A DNA stretch of 64,000 bases, taken from Nocardia sp. NBC_01503. Its GTDB lineage: Bacteria > Actinomycetota > Actinomycetes > Mycobacteriales > Mycobacteriaceae. Positions within the stretch are counted from its first letter, which is position 1, and each line of letters begins with the position of its first letter. The notes beneath the pieces were generated by a model. It made no database searches. It had not been told where the DNA came from and was given only the letters and a program-made list of their open reading frames with translations. The translations under genes were made by a program, and so were the position numbers. The stretch covers positions 3,162,001-3,226,000 of the forward strand of contig NZ_CP109596.1 of assembly GCF_036327755.1 (NCBI RefSeq), in the 5' to 3' direction. Positions 52,178 to 61,547 of the stretch are shown piece by piece.

Positions 52178-53212
52178 ATGGAGTACCGTCGACTCGGCGC
52201 ATCAGGTCTGCTGGTTCCGGCTTTGAGCTTCGGCGCGGGCACCTTCGGTGGGCGCGGGGAACTGTTCAGCGCCTGGGGCGATACCGACGCGCGGCAGGCG
52301 CGCCGTCTGGTGGACATCAGTCTGGAATCGGGCGTCACCATGTTCGACACCGCCGACGTCTACTCCGACGGTGCGTCGGAAGAGGTTCTCGGAGAGGCGA
52401 TTCGGGGCCGCCGCGACGATCTGCTCATCTCCACCAAGGCCTCCCTGCCCACCGGTCCCGGACCGTATGACGCGGGTTCCGGCCGCGCCCGCCTCATCAA
52501 GGCGGTGGAGGGTTCGCTCACTCGGCTCGGCACCGACCGCATCGATCTGTTCCAACTGCACGCCTTCGACGCCGGTACCCCGGTCGAGGAAACCCTTGCG
52601 GCACTGGATGATCTGGTGCGCGCGGGCAAGATCCGCTATATCGGCGCATCGAACTTCGCGGGCTGGCAACTCATGAAATCCCTTGCGTCGGCGGATCGAT
52701 ACGGCTTCCCGCGCTATGTCGCCCACCAGGTCTACTACTCCTTGGTCGGCCGGGACTACGAGTGGGAGCTCATGCCGCTCGGTGTCGATCAAGGGGTCGG
52801 CGCGGTGGTATGGAGCCCGCTCGGATGGGGCCGCCTCACCGGCAAAATCCGTCGCGGACAACCACTTCCGACGGGCAGTCGCCTGCATCAGACCGCCCAG
52901 GCCGGACCGCCGGTGGATGAGGAGAAGCTCTTCGACGTGGTCGACGTACTTGACGAACTGGCCGCCGAGACCGGCCGCACCGTCCCGCAGATCGCCTTGA
53001 ACTGGTTGCTCACCCGGCCCTCCGTGGCGACCGTCATCGTCGGCGCGCGCAATGAGGAGCAACTGCGGCAGAACCTCGGCGCGGTCGGCTGGAACCTGGA
53101 CGCCGAACAGATCGCGCGCCTTGACAAGGCCAGCGCGGTGACTCCGCCGTACCCCTACTACCCCTATTACCGGCTCCCGGACTTCGCGCGCCTGAATCCG
53201 CCCGCCGTCTAA
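52178..53212 (+). CDS. Aldo-keto reductase
   Basis: A 344-residue TIM-barrel oxidoreductase. MFDTADVYSDGASEEVLGE contains the catalytic Asp and Tyr, LISTKA the Lys and DLFQLHAFD the His, the usual AKR tetrad. It reduces aldehydes or ketones with NADPH; the substrate is unknown. TTAGGAG lies just ahead of the ATG. The adjacent TetR gene suggests induction by a ligand. Confidence 0.92.
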   Translation: MEYRRLGASGLLVPALSFGAGTFGGRGELFSAWGDTDARQARRLVDISLESGVTMFDTADVYSDGASEEVLGEAIRGRRDDLLISTKASLPTGPGPYDAGSGRARLIKAVEGSLTRLGTDRIDLFQLHAFDAGTPVEETLAALDDLVRAGKIRYIGASNFAGWQLMKSLASADRYGFPRYVAHQVYYSLVGRDYEWELMPLGVDQGVGAVVWSPLGWGRLTGKIRRGQPLPTGSRLHQTAQAGPPVDEEKLFDVVDVLDELAAETGRTVPQIALNWLLTRPSVATVIVGARNEEQLRQNLGAVGWNLDAEQIARLDKASAVTPPYPYYPYYRLPDFARLNPPAV

Positions 53213-54255
53213 GGCGCCGAGTACAGCCCCGCCGCCAGCACCGGCCACGAGGTCTTCAGGTCGTCCTGCCAGTAACCCCACGAATGTGTGCCGGTGGGGC
53301 GGTAATTGAAGGTCGCGGGAATGCCGAGCGAATCCAGCTTCTGCTGCAACGTGACGGTGGACAATTCCACATTCGCCTCGATGAAGCCGCCGAGCGCCAC
53401 CACCTGCGGGGTCTCCGAGGGCTGCTCCATCCGGAATTTACCGCCCGGAATATCCCAGATTCCGGGTATTCCGGTGCCGGAGGAGATGAAAAGATTGATA
53501 CCGCGCAGCTTTTCGGCATTCAGCGTGGGGTCATTGGCGGCCCACAACGGATCGTTCTCCGGCCCCCACATATTCGTGACATCGCCGCCACCGTACAGCT
53601 CGGTAACCGCCTTCACCGCCTGGCGGGCGATCGGCGTGGTGGTCTGATAGAGACCGCTGTACGACGCCGCACTGCGGAACATGCCCGGATGCGAGATAGC
53701 GGTATTCAGAATCGGCAGCCCCGCCATGGAGATGCCGGCAATGGCATTGACCCGGTTGGTATTCAGCGCCGCGTCGATCAGCGGTGGCAGCTCATCACCC
53801 AGGTAGGTGCCCCACTTGTTCACGCCCAGTGACGGATCGGGCTTGACCCAGTCGGTGTACCAGGCGAACGCGCCACCGACGATCTGCACCACATTGATGT
53901 TCTTGTCGGAGAGGAAATCCAGTGCGTCCGTGCGCAATTGCCAGGTGGCGTTGTCGACGCCGCCACCCGCGCCATTGAGCAGGTACAGCGTGGGCCGCGG
54001 CGCGGAGGTGTCGGCGGGGCGCAGCACATCGACCGGGAAGCTCTGGTTCATGGCGGCCGAGAAGACGGTCAGCCGCACGTTACGGGCGTCTTTGACCTCG
54101 ACGCTCTTGATGTAGGAACCGTCGGGCGCTTTCGCCGTGGTGCTCACCGTTTCGGCCGCGGGGGTATCCGCGGTCGCGGGATATCCGATCGCTCCGATCG
54201 ATACGATCGCCGCCAAGGCCGCCAATGCGATTCGCCCGGTGATTCGTAGGTTCAA
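53209..54255 (-). CDS. Mycolyltransferase-like exported esterase (antigen 85 family)
   Basis: A 348-residue protein with a signal peptide (residues about 1-35, ending near GYPATADT) and an alpha/beta-hydrolase domain. The nucleophile lies in GISMAGL, the N-terminal TLYLLNGAGGG is the oxyanion-hole strand, and the last His lies in GTHSWGYWQDD. In mycolic-acid bacteria such proteins transfer mycolates to trehalose or arabinogalactan. TTG at 54255 is chosen because GGAGG lies eight bases ahead; an ATG five codons earlier (54270) lacks a ribosome site. The 19116-19751 protein is a deleted relative. Confidence 0.85.
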   Translation of the reverse strand: MNLRITGRIALAALAAIVSIGAIGYPATADTPAAETVSTTAKAPDGSYIKSVEVKDARNVRLTVFSAAMNQSFPVDVLRPADTSAPRPTLYLLNGAGGGVDNATWQLRTDALDFLSDKNINVVQIVGGAFAWYTDWVKPDPSLGVNKWGTYLGDELPPLIDAALNTNRVNAIAGISMAGLPILNTAISHPGMFRSAASYSGLYQTTTPIARQAVKAVTELYGGGDVTNMWGPENDPLWAANDPTLNAEKLRGINLFISSGTGIPGIWDIPGGKFRMEQPSETPQVVALGGFIEANVELSTVTLQQKLDSLGIPATFNYRPTGTHSWGYWQDDLKTSWPVLAAGLYSAP

Positions 54256-54351
54256 GACCCGCCCCTCCATGAAAAATACAACGTTTCACATGTTAGGGGT
54301 GGTGGGCGCGGGAATCCACCGCTGCGCTGCCCCGAGAAATGCGGGCGCGAA

Positions 54352-57300
54352 TCAGTACACGTCGCGTACGTAGCGTTTCTCGGCGACCAGTTGCTTCTTG
54401 AACGCCAGCGCCGCGTCCTCGCTCAATTTCCCGTGAATGCGAGCGATTTTCAGCAGGGCATCATCCACATCCTTGGCCATGCGCGCGGCATCACCGCACA
54501 CGTAGAAGTGCCCGCCGTCGCGCAGCCACGACCACAGCTCGGCCCCGTGCTCGATCATGCGGTGCTGCACATAGATTCGCTCACGCTGATCCCGTGAGAA
54601 CGCCAGATCGAGCCGGGTCAGGAAACCGGAGCGAAACATATCCTCCAGCTCGGTGCGGTAGTAGAAGTGATCGGCGGCGTGCTGATCACCGAAGAACAAC
54701 CAATTGCGGCCCTTGCTGCCCAGTGCTCGCCGCTCCTGCAGGAACCCGCGGAACGGCGCGATCCCGGTCCCCGGGCCGACCATGATCATCGGCGCGTTCG
54801 GATCCAGCGGCGGCCGGAAATGCGGTGCGCGCTGCAGGAAAATCGGCACCTCCAGCGCGGCCCGATCCGCCAGGAAGGTGGAGCTGACACCACCGCGCCG
54901 CGCCGAACCCGGAGCCACCGGTTCGCCATAGCGCACCACACCCACCGTCAATTGCACCTCATGCGGGCTCACCAGTGGACTAGAGGAGATCGAATACTGC
55001 CTTGGCTGTAGCTTTTTCAGCACACCGAGCCACTCCACCAGATCCGCTCCGGCGGGGAAATCGCGGAGCACATCCACCGGTTGCCGATCCCACAGATAAC
55101 CGTCCAGCTCATTGCGATTGTCCTTGCGCAACAGCTTCGCCAGGCGCGGATGCGTATTGCGTTCCGCGATGAAGGACAGCAGATCCGTGCTCACCTTGGT
55201 GATGTCGTAGCGGGTGCGCAGCGCGTCCGCGAGCGTGAGCTCCGCATCGTCGACCTCGATGACCCGATTCCCGTCCAACCCGGTGACCGCGAGCCACTCC
55301 GTCACCAGCGCATCGCAATTGGCGGGCCGGATACCGAGCGAATCACCCACCTCATAGGTCGCGTCGAGACCGCGTAGATCGAACCCGAACTGCCGCACCT
55401 CTTTTCCCGACCCCGCCCGCGAGAGCAGCTCATTGCGCACCAGCGCCGCCCGCACCGGCGCATTGCGGGTGAATGGTGCCGCGGGCAGCGTCGCGACGGC
55501 GGCGCGTGCCATTCCGCGGCCGCTCGTCGCCCCGGACGCCCCGCCCACGTCCGCGCCGCCTCGTGCGCGACCGGGTGAATCGGTTGTGCCGGAGTCGAAG
55601 CCGCTCGAACCCCTGGCGCCCGCACCGAATCCACTGGATCCCGCCGCGGTACCCGCGCCGAATTCGCCGGATCCCGCCGAGCCGGCGCCGAATCCGCTCG
55701 ACCCGGCCGAGTGAGGGCCGAACTCGGGCGCTGGGCTGGCGATGGATCCGGTTGTGCCCGTGGTGCCTTCGCTACCCAGGACCGCGATCACGTCATCGAG
55801 CCACTGTGCCGACAGTGTCTCGTGATCCGGCTCGCTGTCGACGCGCGGAAGTTGGCGTTTCGCTCCGCGTTTCGCCAGCAGTTCGTCGAGTTTTCGGCCG
55901 TGGCCACAGAAGTCGTCGTAGGACGAGTCGCCGAGCGCGAAGACCGCGTAGCGCAGGCTGTGCAGCCGGATTTCGCTGTCGGTCAGGCGATCCCAGAAGT
56001 CCGAGCCATTGTCCGGCGGCCCGCCGTCACCGAAGGTGCTGCTGATCAGGAGTGCATCGCCGGTCAGGTCGGTGAGCTCGGCGGCGTCCATATCGAGTAG
56101 CCGAGGGGTGAACCCGGCGTCGGTGAGCCGGGTCGCGACGGCCGCCGCCAACTCCTCCGCGGTGCCGGTCTGTGAGGCCCAGAGCACTGTCACGGTTCGC
56201 GTGACCGCGGCCGCGCCGCTGTCCGTGCCGAAATCAGCTGTGGCAGAGCCGAATAGGGCATCCGGCTGATATTGCGACGCTACCGTCCCTGGCTGCGGCC
56301 CGCGGGAATACATGCCCGCCAGCAGACCGTCGATCCACATCCGGCTGCCGGGGGAGATCGGCGCGGTCTCCGGCAGCACCGGAACCCCGGTCACCGGAAG
56401 CGATTGCAGGGCAGCGAGGTAGCCGCCGAGGTAGATGCGCTCGGCCTCACTGAGCGTCGGTGCGGCGGGGCGTTCCAGGCCGAGCATGGCCGACAGCGGA
56501 TGCGTCCCGTCCGGGCCACCCGCATGCGTTCCGTACGACCCGTGCCGACTTCCGAATCGGCCTCCATCGGGTCCGCTCAGACTCTGTTCGAATCCGTTCG
56601 TATCCTGTGGGGATCGGTTCGGAGCTCCCGTCGCGCCGGTATCGGGCCGGGCGGGGGAGGAGACTGTCGCGACCTTGCGCAGCCGCACCGCACACGCCTT
56701 GAACTCCGGTTGCAGCGAGGCCGGATCGACCGCGTCATTGGTGACGGCATTGATGGTCAGGTATTCGCCCTGCTCGTCATTCCAGTGGAATGGCGCGAAG
56801 CAGTTCCCGGGCAGCACCCGATCACTGATCCGCACCGGCAGTACGGCCCGCCCGCGCCGGGACGCGATCTCGAGTTGATCGCCCGCGCGGACTTCGAGGG
56901 TGGCGGCATCCTCGGGATGCACCTCCACGAAGGGCGCACCATTGAGTTTGACCAGCTTCGCGATCTTTCCGGTCTTGGTCATGGTGTGCCATTGATGTTG
57001 CAGCCGACCGGTATTGAGCACGAACGGGTGATCGTCATCCGGCATCTCGGCGGGCAGCAGATGCGGGCGCGGATAGAACACCGCCCGGCGACTGGGGGTC
57101 GCGAAGGCGAGCCGCGGCTGCCGTCCCTCGGCATCGATGAACAGCTCCTGGCTGCTGCCGTCGTTCACATACCGAATCGGATTACGCCGCCGCGCCGGAT
57201 CGGGGCAAGGCCACTGCATCGGACCCTCGCGCAGGGCGTCGTAACTGATTCCGCGCAGGTCGTATCCCGTCGCGGGATTCGTGAATCGCGTTATCTCCTC

Positions 57301-58860
57301 GAAGATTTCGGCGCTGTCGCGGTAGTCGAACCCGCTGAACCCCATGGCCTCGGCGATATCGGCGATCAATCGCCAATCCGGTCGCGCGTCACCGATCGGC
57401 TCCACCGACTGGCGCAGCAGGGTCAGGTTGCGCTCCGAATTCACCATCACCGCATCGGATTCCGCCCAGAGCGTGGCGGGCAGCAGCAGATCGGCGTAGG
57501 CATTGGTGGCGGTATCGGTGTACACATCCTGTGCGATCACCAGCTCCGCCGCCTCCAGCCCGGCGATCACATTGCGCCGATTGGCCATGGAGGCAACGGG
57601 ATTGCTGCAGATGATCCAGCACGCCTTGATACTGCCGTCCGCGAGCCCGCGGAACATGTCCACGGTCCCCGGCCCGGCCTCGGTGCGAATAGTCCCGGGC
57701 TCCAATCCCCAAGCCTTCTCCACGAATTCGCGATCGGCGGGCGCGAGCAGGCTGCGCTGACCGGGCAATCCCGGTCCCATATAACCCATTTCGCGCCCGC
57801 CCATGGCATTGGGCTGCCCGGTCAGCGAGAACGGCCCGGACCCGGTGCGGCAGATCGCCCCCGTCGCGAGATGCAGATTGATGATGGCATTGCTGGTCCA
57901 GGTGCCGTGCGTGGATTGATTCACGCCCATGGTCCACAGCGACATCCACGCACCGGCCGCGCCGATCCATTCGGCGGCGGTGCGAATATCGGCCTCCGGG
58001 ACCCCGGTCAATTGCGCGACCAGATCGGGGGAGTAGTCGGCCAGGAACTCCGGCATCGACTCCCAGCCCTCGGTGTGCTCGGCGATGAATTCCGCGTCGA
58101 TGGCGCCGTTCTCGACCAGCAGGTACAGCAGCCCGTTCAGCAGCGCCAGATCCGTACCCGGCTTGATCTGCAGGAACAGATCCGCGCGCGCGGCGGTATC
58201 GGTGCGCCGCGGATCCACCACGATGAGCTTCGCGCCCGCCTTGAGCCGCTCGGCCATGCGCAGGAACAGAATCGGATGGCAGTCGGCCATATTCGCGCCG
58301 ATGGCGAAGAACAGGTCGGCGTGATCGACATCGTCATACGATCCGGGCGGTCCGTCCGCACCCAGCGACTGTTTGTATCCGGTGGCCGCACTGGCCATGC
58401 ACAGCCGCGAATTCGCCTCCATATGCACGGTGCGCAGGTGCCCCTTGGCCAATTTCGTTGCCAGATACTGGGCTTCGATGGACATCTGCCCGGAGACGTA
58501 CATGGCGATCGAATCGGGCCCGTGCTCGTCGAGAATCGCGCGCAGCCGCCGCGCCGCCTCCAGCACCGCCTCGTCGACCGGCAGCGGTACCGGTGGCTGT
58601 CCGCGCTCGGGACGCCGGTGGGCGGACTCCATCCGACCCCGAGCCCGCATCAGCTCGGCGTGCGTGGCGCCCTTGGTGCAGAGTCGCCCGGCATTCACCG
58701 GATGCAGCTTGTCGCCGCTCACCTTCGCGATAACCCGCGCGCCCGCGGTATCGGTCTCGGTCCGCACGGTGATACCGCAGCCCACTCCGCAGTATGAGCA
58801 CGCGGTTCGAATGCTCGGCGGGGTAGCGCTGGAATCAGGCATGACTCCGATCTTCGTCAT
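54352..58860 (-). CDS. Assimilatory nitrate reductase fused to a CysJ-like flavoprotein
   Basis: A 1502-residue fusion. The N-terminal molybdopterin part has a 4Fe-4S site (C21, C24, C28, C61; [13 protein letters not shown]) and C154 as a likely Mo ligand ([11 protein letters not shown]). Residues about 590-730 form the molydopterin-dinucleotide domain. A disordered linker leads to a flavodoxin domain ([10 protein letters not shown], near 890), a Gly/Ser repeat (about 1033-1105), then FAD (RQYSISSSP, near 1288) and NADPH sites ([12 protein letters not shown], near 1366). It would pass electrons from NADPH via flavins to nitrate. Such fusions are, to my recollection, known in Nocardia and Rhodococcus. 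An in-frame ATG at 58842 is an alternative start. Confidence 0.93.
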   Translation of the reverse strand: MTKIGVMPDSSATPPSIRTACSYCGVGCGITVRTETDTAGARVIAKVSGDKLHPVNAGRLCTKGATHAELMRARGRMESAHRRPERGQPPVPLPVDEAVLEAARRLRAILDEHGPDSIAMYVSGQMSIEAQYLATKLAKGHLRTVHMEANSRLCMASAATGYKQSLGADGPPGSYDDVDHADLFFAIGANMADCHPILFLRMAERLKAGAKLIVVDPRRTDTAARADLFLQIKPGTDLALLNGLLYLLVENGAIDAEFIAEHTEGWESMPEFLADYSPDLVAQLTGVPEADIRTAAEWIGAAGAWMSLWTMGVNQSTHGTWTSNAIINLHLATGAICRTGSGPFSLTGQPNAMGGREMGYMGPGLPGQRSLLAPADREFVEKAWGLEPGTIRTEAGPGTVDMFRGLADGSIKACWIICSNPVASMANRRNVIAGLEAAELVIAQDVYTDTATNAYADLLLPATLWAESDAVMVNSERNLTLLRQSVEPIGDARPDWRLIADIAEAMGFSGFDYRDSAEIFEEITRFTNPATGYDLRGISYDALREGPMQWPCPDPARRRNPIRYVNDGSSQELFIDAEGRQPRLAFATPSRRAVFYPRPHLLPAEMPDDDHPFVLNTGRLQHQWHTMTKTGKIAKLVKLNGAPFVEVHPEDAATLEVRAGDQLEIASRRGRAVLPVRISDRVLPGNCFAPFHWNDEQGEYLTINAVTNDAVDPASLQPEFKACAVRLRKVATVSSPARPDTGATGAPNRSPQDTNGFEQSLSGPDGGRFGSRHGSYGTHAGGPDGTHPLSAMLGLERPAAPTLSEAERIYLGGYLAALQSLPVTGVPVLPETAPISPGSRMWIDGLLAGMYSRGPQPGTVASQYQPDALFGSATADFGTDSGAAAVTRTVTVLWASQTGTAEELAAAVATRLTDAGFTPRLLDMDAAELTDLTGDALLISSTFGDGGPPDNGSDFWDRLTDSEIRLHSLRYAVFALGDSSYDDFCGHGRKLDELLAKRGAKRQLPRVDSEPDHETLSAQWLDDVIAVLGSEGTTGTTGSIASPAPEFGPHSAGSSGFGAGSAGSGEFGAGTAAGSSGFGAGARGSSGFDSGTTDSPGRARGGADVGGASGATSGRGMARAAVATLPAAPFTRNAPVRAALVRNELLSRAGSGKEVRQFGFDLRGLDATYEVGDSLGIRPANCDALVTEWLAVTGLDGNRVIEVDDAELTLADALRTRYDITKVSTDLLSFIAERNTHPRLAKLLRKDNRNELDGYLWDRQPVDVLRDFPAGADLVEWLGVLKKLQPRQYSISSSPLVSPHEVQLTVGVVRYGEPVAPGSARRGGVSSTFLADRAALEVPIFLQRAPHFRPPLDPNAPMIMVGPGTGIAPFRGFLQERRALGSKGRNWLFFGDQHAADHFYYRTELEDMFRSGFLTRLDLAFSRDQRERIYVQHRMIEHGAELWSWLRDGGHFYVCGDAARMAKDVDDALLKIARIHGKLSEDAALAFKKQLVAEKRYVRDVY

Positions 58861-58886
58861 CCCCGATTGCGCCGGATTTACCGAAG

Positions 58887-58902
58887 GTTATCGCCAGGTG
58901 AC
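58887..58902 (-). promoter_or_regulatory. GlnR-like site upstream of the nitrate reductase
   Basis: GTTAT-N6-GTGAC on the plus strand, that is GTCAC-N6-ATAAC on the minus strand, loosely fits the GlnR pattern GTnAC-N6-GaAAC. It lies 27-42 bases upstream of the start at 58860. Nitrogen control of nitrate assimilation by GlnR is established in actinobacteria; this site itself is weak. Confidence 0.35.
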
Positions 58903-58975
58903 AATCCACCTCACAACCGTTCACGGCCGCCGTGAGGTGCGCGAATGTTGTGAGGAAGGACACCCGAAAGGCTGG

Positions 58976-59686
58976 TCAGCCCAGTTTGTAGCCACGATGC
59001 AGGGCCACCGCGCCACCGGAGAGATTGCGCCACTTCACCTGCGACCAGCCCGCATCGGCAATGCGCAAGGCCAGCTGCGACTGCGTCGGCCAGGCCCGAA
59101 TCGATTCGGCCAGATATACATAGGCGTCGGGATTGCTCGAGACCTTCTTCGCCACCGCCGGGAGCGCCTTCATCAGGTACTCCATGTAGATGGTTCGGAA
59201 GGGTGCGAAGGTCGGGGTCGAGAACTCGGCCACCACCAGCCGGCCGCCCGGCTTGGTGACGCGCAGCATCTCACGCAGCGCCAGATCCGGATCGGCGACA
59301 TTGCGCAGCCCGTAAGAGATGGTGACCGCGTCGAAGGATTCGTCAGCGAACGGCAGCGCCATGGCATCGCCCGCGACCATCGGCACCCTGCGGAAGCGGC
59401 CCGCGGCCAGCATGCCCTGCGAGAAATCGGCGGCCACACACCACGCCCCGGACTTGGAGAGCTCGAGCGTGGAGACCCCGGTCCCGGCCGCCAGATCGAG
59501 TACCCGCTCACCGGGCCGCAGCGCCAATGCTTTCCGCGTCGCCCAGCGCCAGTAGCGGTCCTGACCGACCGAAATCAGCGTATTGGTGAGGTCGTACCGC
59601 TTCGCGACACCGTCGAACATGGAGGCAACCTCATGCGGCTGCTTGTCCAACGAGGCCCGAACCAATTCCCGCTCTGTATTCGCCAC
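58976..59686 (-). CDS. menG: Demethylmenaquinone methyltransferase
   Basis: A 236-residue class I methyltransferase of the UbiE/MenG family. [15 protein letters not shown] is the SAM loop and [21 protein letters not shown] the family motif. It converts demethylmenaquinone to menaquinone, the last core step. The GTG start has TAATGT six bases upstream on the minus strand, a leaderless arrangement. Confidence 0.95.
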   Translation of the reverse strand: MANTERELVRASLDKQPHEVASMFDGVAKRYDLTNTLISVGQDRYWRWATRKALALRPGERVLDLAAGTGVSTLELSKSGAWCVAADFSQGMLAAGRFRRVPMVAGDAMALPFADESFDAVTISYGLRNVADPDLALREMLRVTKPGGRLVVAEFSTPTFAPFRTIYMEYLMKALPAVAKKVSSNPDAYVYLAESIRAWPTQSQLALRIADAGWSQVKWRNLSGGAVALHRGYKLG

Positions 59687-59695
59687 ACCCGCACA

Positions 59696-60181
59696 TTAGC
59701 CCGCGACGCGCGACCTCGACCATCGCCTCCGAGCCGCGCCGAACCACCCCTTCGGCGGCGAACCCAGCAGCCACAGCACCGGGATCGCGACCAGCCACGC
59801 CACCAGGATCACCGACAGTGCGGGGACGACCGCGACACGCGCATCGCGACCCGCCACCCGAACCAGGTCCGGATCGCCGCGCCGGTACTCGACATTGATG
59901 CGCTCACCCTGGGTGAGCTTGGTCGGATACAGCACGCCGACCTTCGGGTTATGTGTCTCCCCATCGGGTGTCACGAAGGTGACCGCCGACCGCAAGGTGC
60001 CCGCCGACAGTACTTCGGCGCTGGTCACGCCCATATCCGAGCTGATGAGGTGATCATCGCGCCAAGCCGCCAGCACCAGCAGCAGCGCGAGGACACTGAT
60101 CGCACAGGCGAAGGTGGCGATCGTCATCCGAGCCCGACGGAAGTGCTGAGCCCGGCTGACAGACTGGCTGGTTTCCGACAC
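59696..60181 (-). CDS. DUF3592-type membrane protein
   Basis: A 161-residue protein with helices at about residues 20-40 and 118-140 and an extracytoplasmic DUF3592-like segment (VTFVTPDGETHNP, ERINVEYRRGDPDLVRV). In M. tuberculosis Rv0556 occupies the equivalent place beside menaquinone genes. Function unknown. Confidence 0.8.
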   Translation of the reverse strand: MSETSQSVSRAQHFRRARMTIATFACAISVLALLLVLAAWRDDHLISSDMGVTSAEVLSAGTLRSAVTFVTPDGETHNPKVGVLYPTKLTQGERINVEYRRGDPDLVRVAGRDARVAVVPALSVILVAWLVAIPVLWLLGSPPKGWFGAARRRWSRSRVAG

Positions 60182-60220
60182 TTCACCAGGCTATTCCATG
60201 ACTGGACTACGGTTGCCGCC

Positions 60221-60718
60221 ATGTCCCGTAAATTCAGCTTCACCGTGCAGTACAGCGTTCCGGTAGAAGAGCTTCACCGGGCACTGACCAACGACGAGAT
60301 GTGGAACGCCCGCTTCGCGGACGCCACCACCGCAACACTGGAGCTGTCGCATCCCGACGGCCCCGGCACCATTCGCATTCATATGACCGAAAAAGCACCA
60401 GAAGACAAGATTCCCGGCCTGGTCAAGAAGGTTCTCAAGAGCGACCTCATGCTCGAGCGCACCGACACCTGGGGCGCACTCGAGGGCGATACCGCCAAGG
60501 GCGCCTTCCAGGGCGCTTCCGGCGGCATCACCACCGAGATGGAGGGCACCTTCGAATTGCGGCCCACCGCCGAGGGTTCCGAGATCGAGGCCGCGGGCAC
60601 CGTCGCCGTCAAGGTTCCCCTGGTAGGTGGCGCGATCGAGCCGCTGGTGGAGAACCTGCTGGAGAAGGTGATGAACAGCGAGCGCAAGTCCGTCGAGGCC
60701 TGGTTCGCAAGTGTCTAA
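60221..60718 (+). CDS. DUF2505-family protein
   Basis: A 165-residue START-like protein (FTVQYSVPVEELHRALTNDE; ERTDTWG) of the DUF2505 family of actinobacteria. A lipid or hydrophobic ligand is possible. TACGGT seven bases before the ATG suggests a leaderless mRNA. The much longer frame upstream is rejected as antisense to menG. Confidence 0.85.
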   Translation: MSRKFSFTVQYSVPVEELHRALTNDEMWNARFADATTATLELSHPDGPGTIRIHMTEKAPEDKIPGLVKKVLKSDLMLERTDTWGALEGDTAKGAFQGASGGITTEMEGTFELRPTAEGSEIEAAGTVAVKVPLVGGAIEPLVENLLEKVMNSERKSVEAWFASV

Positions 60719-60829
60719 TTTGCCCTGCGCTCCGCTCCGGGCGGGTTCGCGGCCCTTTTAGGCTCGGTTCTTCACTCCTCCACTCAGTCGCTGCGCTCCC
60801 TCGCTCCAGAACCGAGCCGGGCCGCGAAC
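60719..60829. repeat. Interspersed stem-loop element, copy C
   Basis: Starts TTTGCCCTGCGCTCCGCTCC. GTTCGCGGCCC (60745-60755) plus GGCTCGGTTCT (60761-60771) pairs with AGAACCGAGCC (60808-60818) plus GGGCCGCGAAC (60819-60829), leaving a five-base bulge and a 36-base loop. It lies between two convergent genes and directly follows the DUF2505 stop. Confidence 0.85.
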
Positions 60830-60887
60830 ATTGGGCTCATCCGACTTGGTCGTGCTCTTGCGGGCGCGGCCAAGTCGGGTGGGAGCG

Positions 60888-61322
60888 CTACGCGCGACCG
60901 GGGTCGAATTCGCGCGGTTCGGTCAGCACCAGCCAATTGCCAGAGTTATCGCGAATGATCGCCTCCACGCCGTAGGGGCGCTCGGACGGCGGCTGGACGA
61001 ACTCCACACCCTTGGCGGTGAGCTCCTCGAAGGTCTTCTGGCAGTTCTCGGTTCGCAATCCCAGCGCGCCGTGCGTGCCGTTGGCCAGCGACCGGCGGAT
61101 CGCCCCGGCCAGATTCTCATCCAGCGGCGGCCCCGGAATCATGAGCGTGACCTCCAGCTCCAGATGATCCGGATGCGCCACCGTCACCCAGCGAAAACCG
61201 TTGTCGCCCATGGTGATATCGCTGACCTCCACGAAACCGAGCTTGTCGATGTACCACCGCTTGGACGCGGTCTGATCGGTTACGTAGACGGTGGCGAGGG
61301 AAACGTTCGTAATCGTTGTCAT
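60888..61322 (-). CDS. VOC-family protein
   Basis: A 144-residue protein with two VOC modules (ATVYVTDQTASKRWYIDKLG; KTFEELTAKGVEF) and ends of strands with LELEV and NWLVLTEP. It resembles the glyoxalase/dioxygenase superfamily; no metal ligands are assigned with confidence. Confidence 0.85.
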   Translation of the reverse strand: MTTITNVSLATVYVTDQTASKRWYIDKLGFVEVSDITMGDNGFRWVTVAHPDHLELEVTLMIPGPPLDENLAGAIRRSLANGTHGALGLRTENCQKTFEELTAKGVEFVQPPSERPYGVEAIIRDNSGNWLVLTEPREFDPGRA

Positions 61323-61547
61323 GGCATCAGGCTATGGACCCGGCCGCCCGCCGCGCTTCTCCGAAATTGCGGTGTCGCGCGCCCGGTTCGCCAGCCGATA
61401 GCGCACCGCATCCAGTCCGTACCGCGCGTCCACGACGGTGAGTGTGACGTAACCCGCGGGAAACTGTTCGGCAAAGCCACCTCTACATACGCCCACAAGT
61501 CTTGATCTCGGAAACAGCTCGCTACGAGCCGGATCAAGGGAGTACTG

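Noticed and set aside
56272..58797. 841-codon open frame on the plus strand
   Set aside because: Antisense to the nitrate reductase fusion, which has clear cofactor motifs; the frame has no motifs.
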